Positions 35,525 to 43,180 of a stretch of 64,000 bases of DNA are shown piece by piece. The position numbers and the translations under genes were made by a program. Origin of the DNA: Fodinibius halophilus (GTDB lineage Bacteria > Bacteroidota > Rhodothermia > Balneolales > Balneolaceae); NCBI RefSeq assembly GCF_011059105.1, contig NZ_JAALLS010000003.1:1-64000 (forward strand), given 5' to 3'. Numbering within the stretch: the first letter of the stretch is position 1; every line of letters starts with the position of its first letter. The notes under the pieces are model-generated. The model did not search any database and was not told the DNA's origin. It worked only from the letters and a program-made list of their open reading frames with translations.

Positions 35525-35555
35525 TCGTCGGACGGCTGGGTCCGCCGTCCGACGA
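35525..35555. repeat. Perfect 12-bp inverted repeat
   Basis: TCGTCGGACGGC at 35,525-536 is exactly complementary to GCCGTCCGACGA at 35,544-555, with a 7-base loop. It is GC-rich in an otherwise AT-rich region. No T run follows on the plus strand, so it is more like a palindromic repeat or protein site than a terminator. Confidence 0.6.
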
Positions 35556-35581
35556 ATGAAAAAAGCACCCCATTCGCCACT

Positions 35582-35685
35582 TAAAAAATCTTGCCATCCT
35601 GAACTTGTGCTGCGAAGCCATACCTACTCTCACAGGTTTTAGCAGGTTTTACCTTTGCGTAGTAGTCACTTGTTTCAGGATCTCT
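35582..35685 (+). repeat. Repeat R1 (~103 bp, direct copy of R2)
   Basis: This stretch is about 90% identical to 40,288-40,389 in the same orientation. Its ends are complementary (ATCCTGAA near the left, TTCAGGAT at the right). Shared inner words include AAGCCATACCTACT and TTTTACCTTTGCGTAGTAG. With R2 it brackets the accessory block. Confidence 0.75.
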
Positions 35686-36129
35686 GGGAATAGGTTCTTG
35701 AAGGTGTGTAATAGGACTTAAAGGGGCACCCTTAATATATCAGCCAGTTACCCCAGGGAGATCACCACCTTTCGTTTCACTCCACTCACCCGTCAAACGG
35801 GGCACCGCGCGATGACAAATATTTATAAGGCAAAAAAAGTCAAAGCATTTTATTAGACTAACCTACTGAGTTGAGATGTGCAAAAAGATCTCTCATATTT
35901 AACAATACCCATCACGGCGGGAGACTGGAATTACTGCCCAAAAATGGACAGTGAGTTAAACCAGATCATACAGCCAGTTCTTGTTATTATGTTAAATAAC
36001 CTTGCATTTCCCCGGCTTACAATAGTCCAGCTTAGAATGCAAGCACTGACGATTATACCAGATCTCTATAAATTGAAAAATAACTCCTCGCAATTCTTGG
36101 TATCCGAAGCGCTTAGGTTCTATCAGTAG

Positions 36130-36560
36130 CTCTAATTAATAGGCTTTAAAGAAACCTCGGACGGAGCATTGTCCCAGCAGTTTCCTTGCAGCTCTTGCTT
36201 TGGCAGACCAGTGGTTGGATTTTCAGTAATTTACTAAACTCTTGGCAGGCATATTGGATACCTCGGTTAGAGTGAAAGAACAGCTCTCGACCTATGGAGC
36301 GTTGCCGAATACCCTCTTTCCAAACCAGTATAATGTTCTTAGTAGCATTCATGCCTTCTGAGAACGACCATCCCAGGATCTGGCGGTCGGACAGATCCAT
36401 AACGGTAGTCAGGTACAATCAACCTTGACTGCTGGGGATATAGGTAATTTCGCTTATCCAAACCTCCCCTAATCAGTTTGGGGCAAATTCTCGAACCAAC
36501 AGATTCGAGACTACTGGCAACTGGTGCTGCGAATCGGTAGTAGCTACCCATTAGGGACGA
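36130..36560 (-). pseudogene. Decayed IS3-family transposase (OrfB) fragment
   Basis: Read on the minus strand, pieces of an IS3-type rve integrase core are clear: NLLVREFAP, VWISEITYIPSSQG, LYLTTVMDLSDRQILGW, ELFFHSNRGIQYACQEF and GNCWDNAPSE. Two in-frame TGA codons interrupt it (after REFAPN and after PSSQG, where Trp is expected), and a frameshift precedes GNCWDNAP. The second catalytic Asp of the DDE triad is replaced by Asn (HSNRG for HSDRG). Both ends are lost and no terminal repeats were identified. Not functional. Confidence 0.85.
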
Positions 36561-36840
36561 AGAAGATGTTGAGCTTACTACATCACTAAACTCAAAGAAT
36601 ATTGGAAAACTTTTATGGTGATCGAGCCACTGTAAAAAAACTTTTAATAGAAAAAACATCTAGAAGAAGTATTCGGAAATTAAATACCTGCTAATATAAC
36701 ACTCGCACTAAGTATACCCTGCCTTGCCGTTAGCTGCCGATTTTATTTTTTTAATTTACTTATTATTTTAAAAGTTAATGTGGCTTTGCACGCCTCTTAC
36801 GCAGAGTCTCTTATACGAAACTAAAAACATTTGGAGAGCT

Positions 36841-37080
36841 ATGGATGTTAAAAATAACTACACTCCCGAGTATGTTAAAGCGCTTAAAAAGCTTACATAT
36901 AGTGAAATTAAAGTCCTCGATAAAGTAGCGGAGGGATATACAAGTAAAGAGATAGCAAAAATATTAAACAATAGTCCTCGTACTATTGAAAAGCATCGAG
37001 AAAATATTAACAAAAAGCTAAACCTCAAACACAATGGCAACCTGTTTCAATGGTGCGAAGAATATGTAAATGAAAGATAG
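36841..37080 (+). CDS. Stand-alone LuxR/GerE-type HTH protein
   Basis: A 79-aa protein that is little more than a DNA-binding domain: KKLTYSEIKVLDKVAEGYTSKEIAKILNNSPRTIEKHRENINKKL is a textbook LuxR/GerE HTH (recognition helix around SPRTIEKHRENI). I start it at ATG 36,841, preceded by GGAGAG at 36,833-838, rather than at an upstream ATG that would add 21 unrelated residues. No receiver or sensor domain. It is AT-rich, lies just upstream of the two peptide genes on the same strand, and may regulate them (inference). Confidence 0.75.
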   Translation: MDVKNNYTPEYVKALKKLTYSEIKVLDKVAEGYTSKEIAKILNNSPRTIEKHRENINKKLNLKHNGNLFQWCEEYVNER

Positions 37081-37101
37081 AAACACGTACAAAGTTACGT
37101 A

Positions 37102-37130
37102 TTGACAAGTTAAATTGGGTTTGGTAATTA
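37102..37130 (+). promoter_or_regulatory. Possible promoter of the peptide genes
   Basis: TTGACA (37,102-107) is followed after 17 bases by TAATTA (37,125-130), about 55 bases before the first peptide gene. It resembles an E. coli-type sigma-70 promoter; Bacteroidota promoters usually differ, so this is tentative. Confidence 0.25.
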
Positions 37131-37183
37131 ATAATCTAATCAAATTTTTTAACTACATAGAAACTCAAGACGAGGTATGCACA

Positions 37184-37447
37184 ATGAAAAAACTAATTGC
37201 CACAGTAAGTACTATATTAATGTTTGGGCTATTCAACCCTGTACTTCCATGTAAAGCTGGTGGAGAAGGATCAAACTCTTGTTCATATATAGCAACCACT
37301 ACCTTTTTGGGCATCGCTATATATACGGAAGACCATAATACTTCATGTCCTGACGAGGATAAATATGCTTGCTGTACAGAAAATGGTGCTGGATGTGAAT
37401 ATTCAGAACCAACAATTACTCAAGGTGAAGATGATGGATGGTTTTAA
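37184..37447 (+). CDS. Small Cys-rich secreted peptide 1
   Basis: An 87-aa protein with an N-terminal Sec signal (KKLIATVSTILMFGLFNPVLP) followed by CKAGGEGSNSCS and, near the end, CPDEDKYACCTENGAGCEY. Start ATG 37,184 has GAGG about nine bases upstream. It shares the layout Pro-Cys-x3-GGxGSxSCS ... YACCxxxGAxC with the next gene. Such Cys-rich peptides next to six-bladed propeller lipoproteins recall the NVEALA-type peptides of Bacteroidota; function unknown. The mature part is acidic with eight Cys, probably disulfide-linked. Confidence 0.65.
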   Translation: MKKLIATVSTILMFGLFNPVLPCKAGGEGSNSCSYIATTTFLGIAIYTEDHNTSCPDEDKYACCTENGAGCEYSEPTITQGEDDGWF

Positions 37448-37574
37448 AAAATCAAGTGTAAAATTTAAAATGCTTAGTGCATCCGCCTTATATGCTCTTA
37501 CAGCAAATACACACCTTAATTATAAACATTTTAGATTGAATTATTATTTAAATTTCTAACGTAAACTTAATACA

Positions 37575-37865
37575 ATGAAGAAGCTCAAAAAACTTATATG
37601 TACAATCTCTTTTATTCTTTTCGCAGGATTAGTAAGTCCGCTATATCCATGTGAAAGTGGAGGACAGGGATCATCGAGTTGTTCAGAGACACATTACGAA
37701 ACACATTATTTTATCATTACTGTTGAATATACTCATTCTACATCGTGTGGTGATGGGTATTATGCTTGCTGTGACAGTACTGGTGCAACCTGTGTTGAAG
37801 ATGGGGAGTCCGAACCTGATAGGGTAGATTCAGATCATCCTGTATTAGCTGCAAATTCTTCTTAA
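37575..37865 (+). CDS. Small Cys-rich secreted peptide 2 (paralogue)
   Basis: A 96-aa protein with a signal peptide (LKKLICTISFILFAGLVSPLYP), then CESGGQGSSSCS and CGDGYYACCDSTGATCVE, and an acidic C-terminal tail. It is a clear paralogue of the previous gene, conserved mainly in the Gly/Ser/Cys motif and the YACC block and variable in between. No obvious Shine-Dalgarno. It is 68 bases before the propeller lipoprotein gene, suggesting one transcript. Function unknown. Confidence 0.65.
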   Translation: MKKLKKLICTISFILFAGLVSPLYPCESGGQGSSSCSETHYETHYFIITVEYTHSTSCGDGYYACCDSTGATCVEDGESEPDRVDSDHPVLAANSS

Positions 37866-37932
37866 AAGAGCAAATTGGTTTCCCATTTTTGAGATTATCA
37901 CATCACTGTATTTCAAATCCATCAAATTCTTT

Positions 37933-39126
37933 ATGTTGAATAAATTAGAATTTTTACTACTTATTGTTGTATTAGTAGCAGGTTGTAATAATTCAAATGA
38001 AAATTCATTAGAAGTTAAATATGCCGATGGAGTTTATGCTCACCGAATAGACCCAGAGCGAAGTATAAACATCACATCCGAACATTTAAAAAATATCAAA
38101 TTCATTCCCTTAGAAGCAACACAATCTTCTTTGGTTGGTAATATTCTAAAATTGGAAAAAGATTCCACAACAGGATACTGGTATATACTTTCAGTTGAAA
38201 ATCCTTACAAAATATTTGTTTTTGATAACGATGGTAACTTTGTTAATGACATACAGCATCATGGCAATGGTCCTGGAGAATATACAGGTGTAAGTGATTT
38301 CTATCTATCAGATGGAGAATGGATTGAAATATTTGACAACAAGAAACACCATCTTGTGAGATATGACTTGACAGCTGATACACTTCTTGCAGAAAAAAAA
38401 CTTCCTTTTCACGCATATAAATATACCTATCTAGATAACGGAAATTATGTTTTTTATAAAAACGTCCAAGCCAAAAATTTCGAAGATGAAAAGTACTTCC
38501 ACAAGATATTAGTGCTAGATTCAACAATGAGTATTAGGCAAAAAGCTTTTCCATTTAAGTTGAAAGATGGTGGAGTTAATGTTTCCGTTTCAAATCCTAG
38601 TGGATTATTTAAAACTGAAAGGGGGGTTATTTTCAATGATTTTAATGCTGACTCCATTTACTTAATAAGTTCCGAAAACATTCGCCCTCTTCATACTTTA
38701 GATTTTGGCAAATATACTGTGCCAGAACCAAAAGGTATAGATTTTTCATCTTCTCAAGAACTAGCACATTATTACACTAAAAATAAAAAAAGTATAACAG
38801 GAGCGAAACAGTTAATAAATACCCCTGAATTCTTTAGTTTTCTATTTATCTACAACGATGATTTATATTTTTACATGCACAAAAAACATCAAAAAAAAGC
38901 TTATATAATTGATAATATTAAATTTGGCAGAAAGGAAGCTTTTTTTCCACCTCCTGTTGAACGTATTGATTCGATGTTTGTATCAACATATACCCCAGTA
39001 ATGCTAAATCAAAAAATATCGATTAATAACTTTAAACAAGATAGTGATATCTACAATGCCATTCTTGAAGGAAAAGAAAACCAAAACCCCATTTTAGTTT
39101 TATATCAGTTCAATCTACAACAATAG
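37933..39126 (+). CDS. Six-bladed beta-propeller lipoprotein
   Basis: A 397-aa protein with a lipoprotein signal (lipobox LVAGC, Cys18). The body has the Bacteroidota six-bladed propeller look (PF17170-like): LKNIKFIPLEATQSSLVGNI, KIFVFDNDGNFVNDI, the hallmark HGNGPGEYTGVSDFYL and WIEIFDNKKHHLVRYD. It is probably surface- or periplasm-anchored. Genes of this family commonly sit next to small peptides of the NVEALA type, as here; ligand and role are unknown. It is visibly more AT-rich than the flagellar genes around it. Confidence 0.75.
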   Translation: MLNKLEFLLLIVVLVAGCNNSNENSLEVKYADGVYAHRIDPERSINITSEHLKNIKFIPLEATQSSLVGNILKLEKDSTTGYWYILSVENPYKIFVFDNDGNFVNDIQHHGNGPGEYTGVSDFYLSDGEWIEIFDNKKHHLVRYDLTADTLLAEKKLPFHAYKYTYLDNGNYVFYKNVQAKNFEDEKYFHKILVLDSTMSIRQKAFPFKLKDGGVNVSVSNPSGLFKTERGVIFNDFNADSIYLISSENIRPLHTLDFGKYTVPEPKGIDFSSSQELAHYYTKNKKSITGAKQLINTPEFFSFLFIYNDDLYFYMHKKHQKKAYIIDNIKFGRKEAFFPPPVERIDSMFVSTYTPVMLNQKISINNFKQDSDIYNAILEGKENQNPILVLYQFNLQQ

Positions 39127-39127
39127 T

Positions 39128-39886
39128 ATGAAAAAAATACTGGTCTTATTTTCTATATCAATATTTATTTTTTATTGCAACAGTAAAGAAAAAAAAGCAC
39201 AAGAAAAGACTTTTTTTGAAAGTAACTTAACTGCTGATTCTACATTTTTTAATTTAAAGGGAGACTATTATAGTGCGAAATTAAGCTCGGCTAGTCAAAA
39301 TCGAAGAGGTAAAGCAGATGGGGAAACCATGTTACAGAGAATTGGAAGCTTCTCTTATATTCTATCTGAACTCTATCAAGAACCAATTAAACTGTTAAAT
39401 AACCCTTATTCTCGATCTCATTATGAACTTGACATAAAATGGAGCAGAGAAACAACGTTTGATAAAGTACAGCAAAAAGTCCTTAAAAAAATACAAGAAG
39501 AATTTAAATATAAGGTCAATACAGATACACTCAAGCAACAACGCTTTATTCTTTATATAGAAGATAATGCGAAATTACAGAAAGCAAAATCTTCAGCAAA
39601 TTCAGATATCTTTTATAGAAGTTCATTAGAAGGAGGAGTATGGGAAATCCAAGCAAACTTAGAAAAATTTGCGAATAAATTGGGAGAATTGTCAGACCGG
39701 AAAGTAGTTTTTAAAAAGAATAATAAAACTATATACAAATTTACACTGTTCACAATCGGAGGATTCAATAATATTATCAAACAATTACAACAAGATTACG
39801 GGTTAGCACTTAAAGAGAAAAATGTACCTGTAAAACATTATATTGTTAATTTCAAAAATGGTGATAGAATTACACATGAAAAGTAG
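39128..39886 (+). CDS. Putative lipoprotein, DUF3738/TIGR03435-like
   Basis: A 252-aa protein starting one base after the propeller gene. The N-terminus KKILVLFSISIFIFYCNSK looks like a lipoprotein signal with a non-ideal lipobox (FYC, Cys17). The rest recalls DUF3738: a YELDIKWSRETTFDKVQQKV segment, EFKYKVNTDTLKQQRFILYI, a VWEIQANLEKFANKLGELSDRKV segment and the ending LQQDYGLALKEKNVPVKHYIV, which parallels the family's LGLKLE..K.PVEVLVI end. Function unknown. It is translationally coupled to the propeller, so the two probably act together in the envelope. Confidence 0.55.
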   Translation: MKKILVLFSISIFIFYCNSKEKKAQEKTFFESNLTADSTFFNLKGDYYSAKLSSASQNRRGKADGETMLQRIGSFSYILSELYQEPIKLLNNPYSRSHYELDIKWSRETTFDKVQQKVLKKIQEEFKYKVNTDTLKQQRFILYIEDNAKLQKAKSSANSDIFYRSSLEGGVWEIQANLEKFANKLGELSDRKVVFKKNNKTIYKFTLFTIGGFNNIIKQLQQDYGLALKEKNVPVKHYIVNFKNGDRITHEK

Positions 39887-40783
39887 TCCTCGACGCATAA
39901 GAGACCTCGATGTGTTTTAAATTTAAATCATTCTTGTTATATGAAAGGGGTTGATTAAAACTTGGAAAGCTCTAAATATCTAAAACTTCCGTATACGCAG
40001 CGCATTTATTAACCTACCCTACCCCGTTGAGATGTGTATTTGTTATAGATACTACAACTCCCATCCCTAGCAGCTTTTCCTGACCATTGACACTCAAAAG
40101 ATACAATAACCTGCTGGTGGCTTCCTCACAGGGAATACAGCTAGATGCGATCCTATATGACGATGATCGTACATTTACATTTGACAAACCATCATTACAA
40201 GCGGTTATCCCGCTACAAACACCGCAAACTTGATGAGGGGAAGCCGTAGCTGGTAAGCACCATCAGAAAGAACCTCTTCTGACCACGTAAAAACCTTCTC
40301 ATCCTGGACTTGTGCTACGAAGCCATACCTACTCCAATAGGTTTTAGCAGATTTTACCTTTGCGTAGTAGTACTTGTTTCAGGGTCTCTATTAAGAGATT
40401 CGCAAAGTATCTGAAAAGCTAGAAAAAGTACCATCTTGTAGTATTAGTGCATAGGGGGACTATCAAAAAACCAAAGCAGGGGCAGGAGGATATCAGACAG
40501 CTTTAAGGATTTTTTATAACCCTGCGAGTTAAAGCAGATCCCTTTCTTCAACTCAGCATACGGTCAGACCGTGATAGAGTATCGTACCTGGACCTCCTGT
40601 ATTGAACTGTTAGATCTATCGCATGAGCGAGGCGCTCGCGCTATCTGCTTAATCACAAGCAGCAAACTACGCTACAGTCCATTTACTTGCGGTATAGCTC
40701 TACCCATTAACAACGTTCGGCAAATGGCAATCGAAATACCCATCTCAAGGACAGATACCTTATTGACTACAAATAGAAAGCTA
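39887..40783. other. Gene-poor region before fliR with repeat R2
   Basis: About 900 bases with no convincing gene. It holds repeat R2 and, near 40,011, TAACCTACCCTACCCCGTTGAGATGTG, which resembles TAACCTACTGAGTTGAGATGTG near 35,859 on the other side of the accessory block. The rest reads as decayed sequence with many stops; I could not name a parent element. Confidence 0.5.
40288..40389 (+). repeat. Repeat R2 (direct copy of R1)
   Basis: Second copy of the ~103-bp repeat, same orientation as R1 and 4.7 kb away. Differences from R1 are scattered single bases plus two single-base gaps. Together the copies flank the IS3 remnant and the peptide/propeller genes. Confidence 0.75.
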
Positions 40784-41560
40784 CTAAGACATCACCCCTA
40801 ACACCTTCACCAAATACTGGAACAGCTGGTCAAAAGTTGAACTAAACGCATCCGGCAAGTAAGGTAAGATCCAAGACAAGAGGGTAAAACCCAGTAGTAA
40901 CTTTATGGGTATGGCAATAAACATAATATTAGCCTGCGGCATAACACGCGCAAAAATGGCCAAAGAAAGGTCCAGTATAAATAGGACAATCAAGAAAGGA
41001 GCAGCTATCTGAACGGCAATTCTAAATAGGTAATTTGCCACCTCCAGCATAAACGGACCAGCATATTGCAGCTCGGCCTGGTTGAGAGGAATCACCTCAA
41101 AACTTCTTGCCAATCCCTGGATATATATTTTCTCTCCATCCATCGCCAGAAACACCAACACTGCCAACATACCAAATATATTACCCACAAGATCACTCTT
41201 CTGCTGCGTCATCGTATTAACGATCTGGGCAAAACTCAGAGTTATTTTCAAACTTATCAGCTGACCCGCCATCTCAATTCCGGCAAAGACAAGCTGCCCT
41301 ACCAATCCCATAGCAATACCCACCAACGCTTCGAGAACCACCGCTGTAACCAAAAACGATAGCGTAGGCTCAACCTGGCCAATAACACTTTCCGAGGGAA
41401 TTACAAAGGTAAGTAAAAAACTTGTTATCAGGGCCAGAAATATTTTAACCTTCTTGGGAAAAGCCGCCGAATTAAAATAGGGGGCAGTCATAATCAAGCT
41501 ACCTACCCTTACAAAAATAAGGAATACTGCCAATATGTAGCTTGTAGAAAAAAGAGACAT
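40784..41560 (-). CDS. fliR: Flagellar export gate protein FliR
   Basis: A 258-aa membrane protein with about six transmembrane helices (FLIFVRVGSLIMTAPYFNSAAFPKKVK at the start, with the conserved R-x-G-x3-x-P-F pattern). The segment EALVGIAMGLVGQLVFAGIEMAGQLI is typical of FliR. It forms the FliPQR export channel. Last gene of the motA-to-fliR operon, 23 bases after fliQ; the accessory block begins just downstream. Confidence 0.95.
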   Translation of the reverse strand: MSLFSTSYILAVFLIFVRVGSLIMTAPYFNSAAFPKKVKIFLALITSFLLTFVIPSESVIGQVEPTLSFLVTAVVLEALVGIAMGLVGQLVFAGIEMAGQLISLKITLSFAQIVNTMTQQKSDLVGNIFGMLAVLVFLAMDGEKIYIQGLARSFEVIPLNQAELQYAGPFMLEVANYLFRIAVQIAAPFLIVLFILDLSLAIFARVMPQANIMFIAIPIKLLLGFTLLSWILPYLPDAFSSTFDQLFQYLVKVLGVMS

Positions 41561-41583
41561 GCGAGTGAATTAAATACTTACTA

Positions 41584-41853
41584 TTATTTAGCAAGTTCAG
41601 GTATCATTTCGAATATACTCTGGGTAAACCCAACCGCATACTGCAACATAAAACCAAAAGAGAAAAATAAAATTATCGCAACAACCATCATTTTAGGGAT
41701 ATAACTAAGTGTCATCTCCTGAATTGATGTTGCAGCCTGAAAAATAGCCACAGCCAATCCTATTACCAGGGCTCCAATCATCGGTGGTGCCGAGAGGGTA
41801 ACAACAGCTGTCAACATTTCTTGTAACCAATGTAAAGCAGTTTCAACATTCAT
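41584..41853 (-). CDS. fliQ: Flagellar export gate protein FliQ
   Basis: An 89-aa protein with two transmembrane helices (LSAPPMIGALVIGLAVAIFQAATSIQEMTLSYIPK overlaps the conserved FliQ block). The Pro and the QAxTxIxExTLxxxPK pattern are intact. Part of the FliPQR channel. It lies 14 bases after fliP. Confidence 0.96.
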   Translation of the reverse strand: MNVETALHWLQEMLTAVVTLSAPPMIGALVIGLAVAIFQAATSIQEMTLSYIPKMMVVAIILFFSFGFMLQYAVGFTQSIFEMIPELAK

Positions 41854-41867
41854 TGTATTCTATATTA

Positions 41868-42626
41868 TTAATTAAAGCTTTCTACTAGGGACTGGACCAG
41901 CAAATACCAGCCATCAGTCAAAACAAACACCAAAATTTTAAACGGCAGCGATACCAATACGGGAGGCAAAAACATAATACCCATTGATAACAGTACCGAA
42001 GCTACCACGAGATCTATCACTACAAATGGCAGGTAAATCATAAAACCAATCTGGAAAGCAATCCGCAGCTCACTCATTATAAATGAAGGAACCACCACAT
42101 AGAATGGAATATCCTCAAAGTTCTGTACGGTTTCGACCTCTACCAAGTCCATGAAGAAAAGGAGTTCCTTTTCGCGTGTTTGTTTTACCATAAATTCCTT
42201 AATGGGTACCGAAGCCTCACCTAAAGCCTCCATCTGGGTAATTTCATCATTTAAATACGGCTGCACAGCCGCTTCATTCACAGCTTTAAAGGTGGGCATC
42301 ATAATAAATATCGTCAGAAACAGTGCCAGCCCAATCAGCACCTTATTAGGAGGAGACTGCTGCGTACCGAGCCCCATCCGCAAGAAAAAGAACACCACAA
42401 CGATACGGGTAAAGCTGGTCATCATCGTAATAAATGCAGACCCGAAAGATAGGATAGTTACCAGTATAAGCGCCTGGACGGCTACCGAAAGGTCTCCATC
42501 CTCCATGCCAAGGTCTATGGGGGTAGAGCCGGCAGCTTGAGCGAATGAGCTCAAAGGCAGCAGTAATAGCAATAGCCCTATTACTGCTACAACCTTGGCC
42601 CAAGGGTATTTCTTTAGCGTTATCAT
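41868..42626 (-). CDS. fliP: Flagellar export gate protein FliP
   Basis: A 252-aa protein with a cleavable-looking signal peptide ([13 protein letters not shown]) and four transmembrane helices. Conserved segments: [31 protein letters not shown] and [27 protein letters not shown]-like. It is the main channel subunit of FliPQR. The start overlaps the fliO stop by four bases. Confidence 0.96.
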   Translation of the reverse strand: [252 protein letters not shown]

Positions 42627-43180
42627 AAATTGTTTTTGAATAACTTTGCGAATATTTCGTTTCCGGCCGTTTCCTGTTCAGGCATCTGCTCAACCCATTC
42701 TACCTGCGAGTAGCGATGCAACAGGTTTACCGAACTTGACGTAACCCCTAACACCCAGATCTCGTTATTGACCTCTACAATTTGAAGCTGAGCACCTTCT
42801 CCTAACACCTGGTTGTCGATTTCACGTTGTATAACCTGGGTAGTGCTGTTGTTATCTTTTTTGTCAATCCAAAACCATATGCCCACCAGAATAAGTAACA
42901 ATACCGTAAAAGTGACCATGCCATTCGTAAAAATGCTGGATGATTCCTGCTCTTCGGCACGAGCCTTGTGAGCAGGCAATCCTGTTGCTTTTACAACTGC
43001 AGTAGTATCGGTGGCCTGCTTGCTTTTAAGATACTTAGAGGCACTGGGATCAGCGTCATAATCGATATATGAAAGGGTAAACACCCAGATTAACAATAAT
43101 ACCGCCGACAGGCCTAATACAATCTTCAGTACTTTTTTAGGCGGTACATTTAAAGACGATAGTTTATTACGAAGATCCAT
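42623..43180 (-). CDS. fliO: FliO-like export assembly protein
   Basis: A 185-aa protein with two hydrophobic helices (VLKIVLGLSAVLLLIWVFTL at ~18-37 and MVTFTVLLLILVGIWFWI at ~88-105) and a cytoplasmic end containing LQIVEVNNEIWVLGVTSSSVNLLHR, the typical FliO domain (I-V-E-V...-LLGVT...-I-L). FliO helps assemble FliP. An extra N-terminal helix makes it longer than most FliO. It overlaps fliN by 14 bases and fliP by four. Confidence 0.85.
   Translation of the reverse strand: MDLRNKLSSLNVPPKKVLKIVLGLSAVLLLIWVFTLSYIDYDADPSASKYLKSKQATDTTAVVKATGLPAHKARAEEQESSSIFTNGMVTFTVLLLILVGIWFWIDKKDNNSTTQVIQREIDNQVLGEGAQLQIVEVNNEIWVLGVTSSSVNLLHRYSQVEWVEQMPEQETAGNEIFAKLFKNNL

Larger units (their letters stand above)
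35224..36129. other. Gene-poor region after fliA with repeats
   Basis: Roughly 900 bases without a believable gene. It holds the fliA hairpin, a perfect 12-bp stem at 35,525-555, repeat copy R1, and a stretch with CACCCGTCAAACGGGGCACCGC near 35,787 that looks like a decayed dispersed repeat. The short reading frame at 35,878-36,129 has no family look and is left out. Confidence 0.5.

Noticed and set aside
35878-36129. 83-codon frame after fliA
   Set aside because: No recognisable domain, lies in decayed repeat-rich sequence next to the IS3 remnant.
36778-36840. Upstream ATG of the LuxR-type gene
   Set aside because: The extra residues are unlike the family and have no Shine-Dalgarno, whereas ATG 36,841 has GGAGAG.
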